Positions 1 through 8,821 of a stretch of 64,000 bases of DNA are shown here, one piece after another. The translations under genes and the position numbers were made by a program. The notes beneath the pieces are model-generated. The model had not been told where the DNA came from, did no database searches, and saw only the letters and a list, made by a program, of their open reading frames with translations. Numbering within the stretch: the first letter of the stretch is position 1; each line of letters opens with the position of its first letter. Origin of the DNA: JBBDXS01 sp040902195 (GTDB lineage Bacteria > Chloroflexota > Dehalococcoidia > DSTF01 > RBG-16-68-14); assembly GCA_040902195.1 (NCBI GenBank), contig JBBDXS010000010.1, positions 1-64,000 on the forward strand, in the 5' to 3' direction.

Positions 1-270
1 CGTGTGCGTTGGCGTCGTCGTAGCCGTGGGCGTCGCCGTGTTCGTCGGCGTATTCGTGGGCGTATTGGTAGCCGTGTTCGTCGCCGTGTTCGTCGGCGTA
101 TTCGTGGGCGTATTGGTAGCCGTGTTCGTCGCGGTGTTCGTCGCGGTGTTCGTCGGCGTATTCGTGGGCGTGTTCGTCTTTGTCGGTGTGTTGGTCGGCG
201 TATTCGTGGGCGTGTTGGTCTTTGTCGGTGTGTTCGTTGGCGTGTTCGTCTTCGTCGGTGTTGGTGTGAA
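1..270 (-). repeat. Tandem low-complexity DNA coding for a Thr-Pro-Asn linker
   Basis: Units of about 12-24 bases built on 'ggcgtgttcgt' and 'ggcgtattcgtg' repeat across the first 270 bases, and a shorter block recurs at 820-905. Read on the minus strand in the frame of the VWA gene they give TPTNTPTNTAT-type linker. A similar GC-rich tandem block (14740-14812) encodes the TPTATPTA linker of a dockerin-type protein. Such arrays can change length by slippage. Confidence 0.85.
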
Positions 271-2277
271 GGTGCCGCAGCCCATCACGATGTCCGTGAT
301 CCCGCCTGAGTTCGCGTACACGACTTCCATCCGCCGCACACCCGACTTGTTCACGTTGATCGTCTGCACGTTGCCGTCCGGCCCAACGGGCATCGGCACC
401 GTGCCGAGAGAGCTGTTACCCGCATCGAAGAACTCCGCGTACGCGTTCGGGTCGTTATCGTGGTCCACCAGCAGGAACGACGTGATGATCCGGTCATGGC
501 TGAATGTGTAGGTCTGTGTCCCACCGGTGACGCTGTCGTTCGGGACGTCCACCCGGCCGTCCGCCGGCGAGGTGTCCGTAATGTTGTCCGGCATGATGGC
601 GATATTGCCGACATCTTGCTCGAGATCCGGATCGGGCGAGCCTGTGCCGTCCGTATCGAACACGATCACGTGGTCCAAGCCATTGTTGCCGTCGCCCGAA
701 ATGTTGATGCCGAACCCTGCGTACTGCCCTGTGAGGAACGTCCCTGCCGCCATCTTGGTAGTCATCGCGGGCGGGACGGTAAAGTCCAGCGTTAGCGACG
801 TGCACGAGCCCAGCGTAGGAGTCGGCGTATTCGTGGGCGTGTTGGTCTTTGTCGGCGTGTTCGTTGGCGTGTTCGTCTTGGTAGGCGTCGGCGTAGGCGT
901 AGAGCAGAGGCCAGCAGCCAGGCTCGCCAGGTCGCTAGCCAGCGTACTGAAGCTCGACGTGATCACGTCGACGTTCTCATCGACTGACGCGGGCGGGCTA
1001 ACCGTTATACCGGAGATCGACTTCAGATTCGTCACGTCGAGGTCATTGCCGATGCCCAGCGTGACGACACGGATCCCGGCTGACTTCGCGGCGTTAGCCT
1101 CTTCACTTGCGTAGTTCGTGGACGTCGTCTCGTTCGCGCTCTGGACGCTGGCAGGGTGGCCGAGCGCGGTGTGCCCGCCAATCCGGTTCGGATTGCCGTC
1201 CGACGCGAAGACGATCAGGTCGGGGATACCTCCTCGATTCGGGAACAGGCTCCTCGAATCGTAGAGCGCGTCATCCCAGTTCGTGTTGCCACCACTCACT
1301 GTGGCGTTGATGGCGTTGTTCAGGCTCGTCGCGTTCGTCGTGAACGCCTGGGTTACACTGGCGCTCGTATCGAAGTCGACGACGGCCATCTCCGACGCCG
1401 TGCCAGGCAGGAACGCCGAGACGAAGCTGTTCATCGCCGACTTCATCTGGCCCAGTTCCGAGGAGGAGATACTGCCGGAGCTGTCGATGACAAGCACAAT
1501 GTCGAGGCCGCAGGACGGCGTGAGCGCTGGGTTCGCCTGGATCACGCGGAGGCGAATCGTTGCGGTCTTCGCTGAGTCGCAGTTCGAACCGGACGCATCC
1601 ACGGTCACCGTCCCCGTGTAGGTACCGACCGCCAGCGCACCGGTGCTCAACGACACGGAGACATCGATATGCTTCGCCGAGCCGGGCCCGGCGACATAGG
1701 CGCCGGACGTGAACGCGCCGGCCGGGGACGTCGTGATCCACGACTGGTTATCGGAGATCGTGCCTGCGCCGCATGTGCTTGGGCCGATGAACTGCGTGAT
1801 CTGGGCTGGCGGGTTCGCTCCGCCGGCGATAGCAACGAACTGGAGCTCTGCCGGCTCGAAGTGGTGGTCATCGTAGAAGATCGTGGAGATGATGAAGTTG
1901 GCGCCGTCCCAGACTTCAACCTTGTACAGGCCTTCCTGGTTCGCAACGGTGTAGTTCTTAGTGAACTGACCGGACGAGATAAGGACGGTGCTGGAGACAA
2001 CGGTCTGGTCCGGCTCGATGACGTTTAGCGTTAGGTTGAGGCCCTCGTACGCGTCGAAGCCACAGCCGTCGATGACCGCGATGTCGCCCGGCAGATAGAT
2101 CTGCTCGTCGCTAACGACTGAGGGGCCGTCCTCCGGATCGCATTGCGCCTGGACCCGGCCGGAGAAACTGCCGGTGGCGACAATCGCAAGGACAGCGAGC
2201 GCCATCGCCGCCGCGAGAGCCCAGCGTGAGAAGAGGAAGCCGCCGACTCGTATCCTATGCTTGCGGGCTAAAGCCAA
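1..2277 (-). CDS. Exported VWA-domain protein with Thr/Pro linkers (3' end beyond window)
   Basis: The reading frame is open from about 2280 to the left edge, so the C-terminus is missing; 759 codons are visible. I chose the TTG at 2277 because a GGGGAG ribosome site lies 7 bases upstream and the resulting N-terminus has a basic stretch (RKHRIR) before a hydrophobic signal core; the ATG at 2205 would cut into that signal peptide. In order: signal peptide (1-45), two beta-rich modules (about 50-245), a von Willebrand A domain (about 256-440) with the MIDAS motif DSSGSIS, a TPTPTKTNTPTNTP-type linker (458-488), a beta domain with GQYAGFGINISG and VFDTDGTGSPDPDLE (489-663), and another long Thr/Pro/Asn linker running off the window. 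It is probably a secreted or wall-associated adhesion-type protein. The function is inferred from domains only. Confidence 0.85.
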   Translation of the reverse strand, partial: MALARKHRIRVGGFLFSRWALAAAMALAVLAIVATGSFSGRVQAQCDPEDGPSVVSDEQIYLPGDIAVIDGCGFDAYEGLNLTLNVIEPDQTVVSSTVLISSGQFTKNYTVANQEGLYKVEVWDGANFIISTIFYDDHHFEPAELQFVAIAGGANPPAQITQFIGPSTCGAGTISDNQSWITTSPAGAFTSGAYVAGPGSAKHIDVSVSLSTGALAVGTYTGTVTVDASGSNCDSAKTATIRLRVIQANPALTPSCGLDIVLVIDSSGSISSSELGQMKSAMNSFVSAFLPGTASEMAVVDFDTSASVTQAFTTNATSLNNAINATVSGGNTNWDDALYDSRSLFPNRGGIPDLIVFASDGNPNRIGGHTALGHPASVQSANETTSTNYASEEANAAKSAGIRVVTLGIGNDLDVTNLKSISGITVSPPASVDENVDVITSSFSTLASDLASLAAGLCSTPTPTPTKTNTPTNTPTKTNTPTNTPTPTLGSCTSLTLDFTVPPAMTTKMAAGTFLTGQYAGFGINISGDGNNGLDHVIVFDTDGTGSPDPDLEQDVGNIAIMPDNITDTSPADGRVDVPNDSVTGGTQTYTFSHDRIITSFLLVDHDNDPNAYAEFFDAGNSSLGTVPMPVGPDGNVQTINVNKSGVRRMEVVYANSGGITDIVMGCGTFTPTPTKTNTPTNTPTKTNTPTNTPTNTPTKTNTPTNTPTNTATNTATNTATNTPTNTPTNTATNTATNTPTNTPTNTATPTATTTPTHT

Positions 2278-2413
2278 ACGTCATCTCCCCTATGCACACA
2301 TAGAGAGCAACAGCAATGCAGTCGCTCAACAGCAAGCCAAGGCGGGGGTGATTCTTTCGGCTCGGCGCTCTCAGCGGGGATTCAAAAGGTGCGCCAGGCC
2401 ACCAGTCGGGAGT

Positions 2414-2442
2414 ATTCTCCCATAACCCAACAGGGCTGTCAA
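2414..2442 (-). promoter_or_regulatory. Candidate sigma-70 promoter for the VWA gene
   Basis: On the minus strand TTGACA (2442-2437) is followed after exactly 17 bases by GAGAAT (2419-2414). It lies in the 193-base gap between the cohesin-like gene and the VWA gene and would give a leader of about 130 bases. The -35 box is perfect and the -10 box is weak. Confidence 0.5.
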
Positions 2443-2470
2443 GGCACTCAACGTCAGGATGGACGGGAGA

Positions 2471-3325
2471 TTACGAGCTGGTGGGGCCCGCCGACCGCTG
2501 GCGGTACCACCAGTAGCCGCCAGCGCCGCCGGCAGCCACGACCGCCAAGACGACGATCGCGATGATTACGATGAGCATCGTGCTGGAGTCTTCCTTGGGC
2601 GCGAGCTCGATTGAGGCGCCTTCGCGCGTATGTTCTATTTGGATGAGGCGTAGGTCCGCCGGGTCGCAGGGTGGTTCCACGTCATCCTGGATGAGTGTGG
2701 AATCTACGAGGTCGATCGTCGTCAGGCCCCCTCCGCGCGACTCGAACGGGATTACAGCCAGGATGCCAGACCCGGAAGCGCCGGCGGCCCCACCCAGGCA
2801 CAGCGGCGCACCGATGGTGCTGCAATTGAACTTGATCTCTCCGTCAGTGGCGACCGGGCTCGTGCACGCAACTCCGTCCCCCCCGTTCCCCCGTTCGCTT
2901 GTGGCCAGGAAGTCGCCGGCTTGGTCTATCTGAATAAGGTCCTGCTCCGCCCCCGGGCCGGGAGTGCCGGCAAAGGGGGTAGGAGCGGTTTCGTCTGCGT
3001 TCCGGGGCTTTAGCTTATCGGGGTCGTACTGCACAGTGAATTCAAAACTGGCCAGGTGCTCGACGTTATCCACGACGATGCGCGACTCGACGACTTCGCC
3101 CGACTTCACCGGCTCAGGAGGCGGATCGATCTCAATCCGAACTGAGGCCCCACCGTCGGTGGCCGGCGGCGTTGTTGCGTCGGGCGTGATCTGAGGCGAG
3201 GATTCGGGCGTTTCCTGAGCGCTCGCAGGCGCCAGTAGGAGCGCCCCGGCCAGGGCCAGGACGATGAGGCCTACCAGAAGGCCCAAGCGGAAGCGAGCGA
3301 GCGTCTGGCGTATCTGAGGGGCCAT
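2471..3325 (-). CDS. Membrane-anchored cohesin-like protein
   Basis: 284 residues. There is a signal peptide (1-36, ending ASA), then a Thr/Pro-rich stretch, then a single beta-sandwich domain (about 60-235) whose FEFTVQYDPDKL segment and following GILAVIPFES strand match the cohesin pattern (a 'YDP' strand and a late hydrophobic strand). A single hydrophobic helix (about 250-275) followed by WWYRQR anchors it in the membrane. Cohesins bind dockerins; two proteins encoded at 11876-15693 end in dockerin-like pairs, so this could be their surface receptor. That pairing is inference. It lies upstream of the VWA gene in the same direction. Confidence is high that it is an anchored surface protein and moderate that it is a true cohesin. 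Confidence 0.75.
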   Translation of the reverse strand: MAPQIRQTLARFRLGLLVGLIVLALAGALLLAPASAQETPESSPQITPDATTPPATDGGASVRIEIDPPPEPVKSGEVVESRIVVDNVEHLASFEFTVQYDPDKLKPRNADETAPTPFAGTPGPGAEQDLIQIDQAGDFLATSERGNGGDGVACTSPVATDGEIKFNCSTIGAPLCLGGAAGASGSGILAVIPFESRGGGLTTIDLVDSTLIQDDVEPPCDPADLRLIQIEHTREGASIELAPKEDSSTMLIVIIAIVVLAVVAAGGAGGYWWYRQRSAGPTSS

Positions 3326-3375
3326 ACAAGGATTAATTATACAATGCCGATCCGCTTATGTCTGTAGTTGGCCGG

Positions 3376-4554
3376 TCAAGCCCGAGAAAGGACCAGGACG
3401 ACGTTGTTCCCTCCAAAGGCGAAGGCATTCGAGACGATGTTCCGGAGTCCGGGAGCGGGCCTCGCTTCGTTGGGGACGAAATCGAACGCCTCATAGCCCT
3501 CGATTGGCCGCCGGAAGCCCGCTGTCGGCGGCAGAAAGCCGTGCCGCATCGCAAGGGCGCAGATGACCACCTCGGCGGCGCCGCTCGCTCCGAGCGCGTG
3601 ACCTAGCATCGACTTGGTCGAAGAGATAGGGATCCGGGCTGTCCGTTCGCCGAAGACGGATACAAGAGCTGCCAGCTCGGCAGGGTCGTTCTGGACGGTG
3701 CCCGTACCGTGGGCATTCACGTAATCGATGTCGTCCGGCGTCAGGCCGGCGTCCTCGAGCGCCCGTCGTAGCGCGAGCACTGCGCCGGCGCCGGCCTCGT
3801 CCGGTTTAACGACGTGGCTCGCGTCGGCGCTCGCTCCCGATCCGGCGAGGCGCGCGTACGGCTGGGCGCCGCGCGATCGGGCGTGGTCCGCGCTTTCGAG
3901 GAGGACGACGGCACCCAACTCGGCGAGCTGGATACCGTCGCGGCCGGCGTCGAAGGGGTGGCATCCCGTTGGCGAGACGGCCCGCAGCGCCTCGAAGCCT
4001 GAGAGGACCATATGCGAGAGGATCTCGACGCCGCCCGCAAGCGCCACGTCCGCTCGACCGCGGCGCACGAGGCCGGCGGATACGGCGATCGCCTGCGCTC
4101 CGGCCGCACACGCATTGACGAAGGTGAGTTGGCGCCCTCGCACTTCGAGACGCTTTGCCAGCTTGCTCGTCATCGAGTTCGGCGGCTGGAGCGGGTCGGG
4201 GTAATCGAGCAGCAGCTCGTCTTCTCGAGGCGACAACGTCGCCTCCATCGCGTGCATCTCACCCGAACCGGAGCCGAGCGCGACGGCTGTGTTCTCAGGC
4301 AGACGTTCGATTCCCGCGTCGGCGATCGCTTCGTTTGCCGCGCGCAGCGCCAGCCCGAGGCCTCGGCCTTCCCCCTGCGGCACGCCGCCTTCACGCACCT
4401 CGCCCCCGCGACCGATGCGGTAGCCCTCGACATCGAGGCCCTTGATAGGGCCAGGCCCGTTGCGGGCAGACAGCAGACCTTCGAGGAACGCTTCCTTGCC
4501 CGTCCCGATGGACGAGATGATGCCTAGCCCTGTGATATAAACGTCGCGGTTCAC
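3376..4554 (-). CDS. Beta-ketoacyl synthase (KAS II / KS-alpha type)
   Basis: 392 residues with a full thiolase-fold condensing enzyme. The catalytic triad is visible: Cys149 in NACAAG, His282 in NAHGTGT and His319 in KSMLGH. It would condense an ACP-bound acyl chain with malonyl-ACP in the cytoplasm. Its start overlaps the end of the upstream degenerate ketosynthase gene by 4 bases (ATGA), and that gene overlaps the acyl carrier protein gene in the same way, so all three are translationally coupled. The ACP, KS-beta-like, KS-alpha order resembles a minimal type II polyketide or aryl-polyene cassette, but no ketoreductase or malonyltransferase lies beside it. A role in an unusual lipid is equally possible. 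A separate FabF is encoded at 16211-17458, so this copy is probably not the housekeeping enzyme. Confidence 0.9.
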   Translation of the reverse strand: MNRDVYITGLGIISSIGTGKEAFLEGLLSARNGPGPIKGLDVEGYRIGRGGEVREGGVPQGEGRGLGLALRAANEAIADAGIERLPENTAVALGSGSGEMHAMEATLSPREDELLLDYPDPLQPPNSMTSKLAKRLEVRGRQLTFVNACAAGAQAIAVSAGLVRRGRADVALAGGVEILSHMVLSGFEALRAVSPTGCHPFDAGRDGIQLAELGAVVLLESADHARSRGAQPYARLAGSGASADASHVVKPDEAGAGAVLALRRALEDAGLTPDDIDYVNAHGTGTVQNDPAELAALVSVFGERTARIPISSTKSMLGHALGASGAAEVVICALAMRHGFLPPTAGFRRPIEGYEAFDFVPNEARPAPGLRNIVSNAFAFGGNNVVLVLSRA

Positions 4555-5621
4555 GAGACGCGCACGACCAGACTCGAGACGCCGCCGCCCATCTCGAAGG
4601 AGTTCACGAGCGCGATCGAGCCGCTCCCTTCCAGAGCCGCGATCGTCACAAGGAGCGCAAGCCCCGCGCTCGCGGCGAGCGGCTCCCCCATGCGCCGCTT
4701 CGGCCGCAGGAGCCGCATCGACACGATCGGGTCGCCGAGGATCGATCGCAGGGCGGTCAGCTCTGCTTGCTCCGCCACGTCGTCGCCGGAAGCCAGGACT
4801 ATCGCGCCAAGCTCCGCACCCGCGATCGATGCGTCTTCGAGCGCCTCCCGTACTGCGGCGGCCTGCGCGCGGCCCTCCGGATCGCAGCCCCAGGGAACGG
4901 AGACCTCCTGGCCCTCCGATGCGCCGCCGGAACCAAGCACCTCCGCGAGGGGCCGCGCGCCACGCCGTTCGGCGTGATCGGCGTCCTCCAGGACGCCGAA
5001 GGCCGCCGCCTGCGCCAGCTTGGCCCGAGGCGCACCCGATCGCTCGATCAGCCTGTCGTAGTAGCGGAGCGACTTTGGAGAGAGGTATTCGGCCCCGCCC
5101 GCGACGACCACCGGGCTGTGGCCGTGCCGTACCCAGTCGAACGCCAGCTCGAACGCACTGCTGCCCCCGAGCACCGCCGTGTTCCCTCGCAGCCCGAGCG
5201 CGATACCGACCCGGCTTGCGGGCATGCTCAGCAGCGTATCGACGAACTGGGCCGGCCGGGCCGCGCGCGGGCCGCGCTCTCGAAGGCGCTCCAGATACGA
5301 TTCGATCGCGCCCGACGTCCCGAGCGCCGTGTTCATGACGAGGCCGACGTCATCGAGCAGCTCGTCGCCAGCCTCGATTCGCGCGTCAGAGAGCGCTTGC
5401 CGAGCGCAGACCGTCGCGAGCGCGCCCAGAGGCTCCTCTCCGCGCCCGGAACGCTTGGCCAGCACGTCGTCAGATAGCTGATAGCAAAGGACATCCGTGC
5501 CCGGAAACGGCGCGAGCGAGGCCTCGCTGCCCGCGCGGACCGCCGCGTCGAACGACGGCCAGTCGCAACCCAACGGCGAGCAGACGCCCCTACCCGTGAT
5601 GACGACTCGACGCACGCTCAT
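4551..5621 (-). CDS. Ketosynthase-like protein lacking the active-site Cys (chain-length-factor-like)
   Basis: 356 residues with the start and fold signature of a ketosynthase (VVITGRGVCSPLG), but the nucleophile elbow reads GGSSA (152-156) with no Cys, and the HGTGT histidine motif is absent. It is therefore very unlikely to condense acyl chains itself. In type II polyketide systems the KS-beta (chain length factor) also lacks the Cys and works as a heterodimer with KS-alpha. Here it overlaps the intact ketosynthase gene by 4 bases and the ACP gene by 4 bases, which supports a heterodimer. The usual KS-beta Gln is not seen; Ser/Gly occupies the site. Confidence 0.8.
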   Translation of the reverse strand: MSVRRVVITGRGVCSPLGCDWPSFDAAVRAGSEASLAPFPGTDVLCYQLSDDVLAKRSGRGEEPLGALATVCARQALSDARIEAGDELLDDVGLVMNTALGTSGAIESYLERLRERGPRAARPAQFVDTLLSMPASRVGIALGLRGNTAVLGGSSAFELAFDWVRHGHSPVVVAGGAEYLSPKSLRYYDRLIERSGAPRAKLAQAAAFGVLEDADHAERRGARPLAEVLGSGGASEGQEVSVPWGCDPEGRAQAAAVREALEDASIAGAELGAIVLASGDDVAEQAELTALRSILGDPIVSMRLLRPKRRMGEPLAASAGLALLVTIAALEGSGSIALVNSFEMGGGVSSLVVRVS

Positions 5622-5974
5622 GACGGCCCGTGCTGCTCGGCTACGTATCGTTCAAGCAGCGTCTTCACCAGTCGAACCGTCCGCAGCTCGAGGGGGTCGA
5701 GCTCCGCCGGCAGCACGACGTCGAACTCCTCCTCCAGCTCGGTGGCAATCTCCACTGCATCGAGCGAGTCCAGGCCGAACGACTCCTCGCCTTCCGCCAT
5801 CGAGTACAGCAGGGCGTCGTCACCGATCTCCTGCCATGAGAGCGGCCGGTCTCGAGGCGAGCGCATGTAGACGGAGGCGATGATCTCTTTGATCCGCTGC
5901 TCGCTGGGGGCTCCGGAAGGCAAGAACAGCTCCACCAGTTGGGGTTCGACCCCCACGTTACCAGAAGAGGCCAT
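5618..5974 (-). CDS. Acyl carrier protein
   Basis: 118 residues, longer than a typical 80-residue ACP because of an N-terminal extension of about 25 residues. The phosphopantetheine site is Ser70 in GLDSLDAVEIATELEEEF, followed by the expected acidic recognition helix. It is the first gene of a three-gene overlapping operon with the degenerate and the intact ketosynthase, and presumably carries the growing chain for them. Confidence 0.9.
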   Translation of the reverse strand: MASSGNVGVEPQLVELFLPSGAPSEQRIKEIIASVYMRSPRDRPLSWQEIGDDALLYSMAEGEESFGLDSLDAVEIATELEEEFDVVLPAELDPLELRTVRLVKTLLERYVAEQHGPS

Positions 5975-6017
5975 CAGTTGGCAGTGCTTGGTTATGTCCT
6001 CGCGCGAGCCGCCGTGG

Positions 6018-6023
6018 TAGAAT
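6018..6023 (+). promoter_or_regulatory. Candidate -10 element (TAGAAT)
   Basis: TAGAAT lies 56 bases before the ATG of the Tat-signal gene at 6079, in the divergent region with the ACP operon. Similar TANAAT boxes precede the genes at 41477, 46816 and 51173. No clear -35 box is seen. Confidence 0.35.
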
Positions 6024-6078
6024 AGGCGGGTATTCTCTGAAGAGGGCCCGGCTCCCGGCCGGGCAGGAGTGAAATGCC

Positions 6079-6984
6079 ATGTCCTGTACCCGGCGCGGTT
6101 TCCTCAAGACGATCGGCGCGGCCATGGTCGGCCTCGGTCTGACCCGGCTCGAGCCGCTTCGCGCATACGCTTCGTCCAGCGTCGCAAACATCGGCGCCGG
6201 TGGGGCGCTGGGTGGCCCGGTCACGGGCCCGTTCGGCATCGATAGCGTGCGCCAGCGCGCGGTCGACGCGGCACGCTTCGTAGGCGACACCGACCTCGCG
6301 CACGAGCTGAGCGAAGTCTGCTGCTGGGCGCCGGCCGCATCGGCGATCCGCCGCCGCCCGCTCGACGTGCAGGCGCGTGGCGCCGAGTACTTCTTCCAGG
6401 ACTTCCCCGGCGGCGACCAGCTCGCGCAGGTCCTCCAGTTCTCGAACAACACCTCGTGGCGTCGCCCGCAGTTTCGCTTCGACCCCGAAAGCCTCGTATC
6501 GAGCCACTACCAGCAGCTCCAGAAGAACGCCAGCGGCGTCCGCATGGAAGTCCTGCGTCCGAGCGAGCTGAACGGCGCCGGCTCGCAAGCCGAGCTCGGC
6601 CTCGTGCTCGACCGGCAGACCGGCGATCGTCTCGCTTCTGTCACCGAGCGCGCCGAGCCGATGTGGGCCGCCCTCTCGATCTTCGCCGGCATCCTGCTCG
6701 ACCCGACCGACGGCCTCTCGCGCCGGCTCAACCCGCTGCTCTCGCTCAACCGCCCGCACGACCGCGCCGTCGCGCGCACAGCCAGCGTACGCTACACCCA
6801 GGTCGTGATCGGCGCTGTTCAGCGCGCCATCTGGTCGGACCAACTCGAAGGCGCCAACCCCGCCCTGCCGCTCGTGCAACTCACAGCGTCGGGCTACCTG
6901 CCGCTCGGCGAGGAGGACGGACGCTTCCTCTTGCTCGACCTCGGCGGTACCCACGCGACGGGTTATCGTACGGCAAACGTGTAG
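6079..6984 (+). CDS. Tat-exported protein of unknown function, first gene of Mau-like cassette
   Basis: 301 residues. The N-terminus has a twin-arginine signal (TRRGFLKTIG followed by a hydrophobic stretch to about residue 31), so it is probably exported folded. A Cys-Cys-Trp (CCW) lies near residue 82. I recognise no catalytic motif. It is followed after 18 bases by MauE-like and MauD-like genes and then by two Cys-rich Tat proteins, so a role linked to disulfide formation or to the same exported complex is plausible. In a methylamine operon the gene before mauE would be the heavy chain mauB, a beta-propeller; this protein shows no such repeats. Function unknown. Confidence 0.8.
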   Translation: MSCTRRGFLKTIGAAMVGLGLTRLEPLRAYASSSVANIGAGGALGGPVTGPFGIDSVRQRAVDAARFVGDTDLAHELSEVCCWAPAASAIRRRPLDVQARGAEYFFQDFPGGDQLAQVLQFSNNTSWRRPQFRFDPESLVSSHYQQLQKNASGVRMEVLRPSELNGAGSQAELGLVLDRQTGDRLASVTERAEPMWAALSIFAGILLDPTDGLSRRLNPLLSLNRPHDRAVARTASVRYTQVVIGAVQRAIWSDQLEGANPALPLVQLTASGYLPLGEEDGRFLLLDLGGTHATGYRTANV

Positions 6985-7002
6985 GCAGGGCGAACGACTT
7001 CG

Positions 7003-7629
7003 ATGGGCCAGTTTCTGGACGCACTCCATCAGCCCCATGTCCAGCTCTTTCTGCGAATCGTGCTGGGCGGCGTGCTACTGCTCGCCGGCCTCTCGAAGCT
7101 GAGCGATCGCAAGTCGTTCCGTGAAGCCGTCGCTGAGTATCAGGTCCTGCCTTCCGCGCTCGTCGCGCCCTTCGCGGCCGCTGTACCGGCCATCGAGATC
7201 GTGCTCGGCGTCCTGCTGCTGCTCGGTCTCGCTACGGCAGACGCCGCAGCGGTCGCGACGCTCCTCTTCCTCAGCTTCGCCATCGCGATTGGACTCAACG
7301 TCGCGCGAGGACGTCACTTCAATTGCCACTGCTTCGGCTCAGTCCAGAGCGACCCGATCGGCTGGCCCGCCCTGCTGCGATCGCTCTCGCTCGCGGTCGC
7401 AGCCCTCGTCGTCGTCGTCGGCGCGAGCCGCTTCGGCGCGCTCGAGTGGGCGCTCTTCGGCTCGGACGGCGGCCTCCCCGCCTCGATCGAGGTGCTGCCA
7501 GTCTTGCTCATCGCCGCCGTCGCGCTCGACGTACTGGTCTTGCTGCCCGAAACGCTCGCCATCCGCGAGGCGTTCCGCCAGATGCGCGGCACGGGCGTTG
7601 GACGCCGTCCGCTAGGAAGCCCTCGATGA
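7003..7629 (+). CDS. MauE/DoxX-like membrane protein
   Basis: 208 residues with about four to five membrane helices. The start LRIVLGGVLLLAGLSKLSDR and the CHCFG motif near residues 107-111 are the signature of the MauE family, which works with the thioredoxin-like MauD in forming disulfides of the methylamine dehydrogenase light chain. The two Cys residues are the likely redox pair. Its stop overlaps the MauD-like start by 4 bases (ATGA). The family assignment is firm; the substrate here is probably one of the Cys-rich proteins just downstream (inference). Confidence 0.85.
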   Translation: MGQFLDALHQPHVQLFLRIVLGGVLLLAGLSKLSDRKSFREAVAEYQVLPSALVAPFAAAVPAIEIVLGVLLLLGLATADAAAVATLLFLSFAIAIGLNVARGRHFNCHCFGSVQSDPIGWPALLRSLSLAVAALVVVVGASRFGALEWALFGSDGGLPASIEVLPVLLIAAVALDVLVLLPETLAIREAFRQMRGTGVGRRPLGSPR

Positions 7630-8240
7630 GCGGCGTGTGGCTCGCCAGCTATATCGCGCTCTGGGCCGTCGTGCTCTTCCAGGGCATCGTGATCTTCATC
7701 TTGCTCCGCCAGCTCGGCGTCATCTACCTCGGCACGGCGCAGGCCGTCGCGCGCGACGGCCTCTCGCAGGGGCAGCGCGCGCCCGAGTTCTCCCTACCGG
7801 GCCTCGATGGCGCGCCAGTCGCGCTCGCAGCGCTCCGAGGGCTGCCGCTCCTGCTCGTCTTCGGCTCGCCTTCGTGCGGGCCCTGTAAGACCCTGGTACC
7901 AGAGCTAAACGTCTTCGCCGGCGAAAAGGCAGGCGAGCTACGAGTGCTCTTCTTGAGCCGCGGCGATGTCGAGGACACGCGCCGCTTCGTGCAGGAGCTC
8001 GACGTGCGCGTGCCCGTCGCCGTTTACCCCGACGAGCGCCTCGCCGAACAGTACAAAGTGCGCGTCACGCCCTTCGCGTTCTTGCTCGACGGCGAAGGCG
8101 TCGTGCGCGCGAAAGGCCTCGCGAACAACCGCCAGCACCTCGATCTGCTTCTGCGCCAGGCCGCCGAAGGCCACACGCCCGGCCGCTCGCGCAACGGCAA
8201 GCACGCGAACGAAAGAACACCGGCAGAGGAGGCACGCTGA
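7626..8240 (+). CDS. MauD-like thioredoxin-fold disulfide protein
   Basis: 204 residues from the ATG at 7626, chosen because it overlaps the MauE-like stop by 4 bases and gives an N-terminal membrane anchor (about 5-30). The rest is a peroxiredoxin/thioredoxin domain with APEFSLPGLDG, the active site CGPC (in GSPSCGPCKTLVPEL) and the cis-Pro segment VTPFAF. This is the TlpA/MauD architecture: a tethered thiol-disulfide enzyme acting outside the cytoplasmic membrane. MauE and MauD act together in known operons, and the order mauE-mauD-(Cys-rich small subunit) is kept here. Confidence 0.88.
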   Translation: MSGVWLASYIALWAVVLFQGIVIFILLRQLGVIYLGTAQAVARDGLSQGQRAPEFSLPGLDGAPVALAALRGLPLLLVFGSPSCGPCKTLVPELNVFAGEKAGELRVLFLSRGDVEDTRRFVQELDVRVPVAVYPDERLAEQYKVRVTPFAFLLDGEGVVRAKGLANNRQHLDLLLRQAAEGHTPGRSRNGKHANERTPAEEAR

Positions 8241-8356
8241 GCCATGTTGCGCAACGTTACATCCGAAGGCCAGGTGGAACCTGTCCGCCTCAAGCGGAAC
8301 CTGGCGCGACGCCAACAAGCAAATCCCGCATTCCGTCCCTCACGAGGAGTAGCCAC

Positions 8357-8728
8357 ATGCCACTGATCCGACGCGCCACCGAGTACCTCGCCCGCAAGAC
8401 GACCCGCCGGGGCTTCTTCAGCCGCGGCGGCGACGTAGCCTTCGGCGCGCTCATCGGCGCCGCCGCGGGTACGGCAGTCAACGCCCGTAGCGCAGTTGCC
8501 GGCCCTGGCGGCTGCGCCTTTCCTGGGCCTGCTTGTCCCTGCGACGGCTGCCTCTCCAACGGCATGTGCGCCAAGCCCTGCATCATCATGACCGTCTACT
8601 ACGCGGGCGGCTGCTGGGTGACACCTACGGGCACCTGCTGTGACTGCGACTGCAACGGCCTGCTTGGGCCTATCCAGGTCTGCGGCTGCGGGAGTGTCCA
8701 TCACACTAATCCGGCGAACTGCCCCTAA
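8357..8728 (+). CDS. Cys-rich Tat-exported protein, copy 1 (MauA-like position)
   Basis: 123 residues. A twin-arginine signal (KTTRRGFFSRGG, hydrophobic to about residue 47) precedes a mature part of about 75 residues holding 14 Cys, including CPCDGC, CAKPC and TCCDCDCNG. It has one Trp (87). Size, Tat signal, Cys density and position after mauE-mauD recall the methylamine dehydrogenase light chain MauA, whose six disulfides need MauD/MauE, but MauA needs two Trp for its TTQ cofactor and a heavy chain, neither present here. A near copy follows at 8822. SD GGAG lies just before the ATG. I see a likely disulfide-rich exported protein; its activity is unknown. Confidence 0.8.
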   Translation: MPLIRRATEYLARKTTRRGFFSRGGDVAFGALIGAAAGTAVNARSAVAGPGGCAFPGPACPCDGCLSNGMCAKPCIIMTVYYAGGCWVTPTGTCCDCDCNGLLGPIQVCGCGSVHHTNPANCP

Positions 8729-8821
8729 GCCGGGCCTGCGGCGGCCTCGCGCCCGACATGGCCGCGAGCTCTCGCCTCTTCGCTTGACACGACGTTGTAA
8801 GATTGACATAGGAGACCTGCC

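Noticed and set aside
1..270. Regular repeats that could be taken for a CRISPR array
   Set aside because: Units are contiguous, variable in length and in the coding frame; there are no spacers and no cas genes.
2..511. Plus-strand reading of Val/Phe/Gly repeats that looks like a membrane protein
   Set aside because: It is the complement of the Thr/Pro/Asn linker of the minus-strand VWA gene, which has a signal peptide, MIDAS motif and ribosome site.
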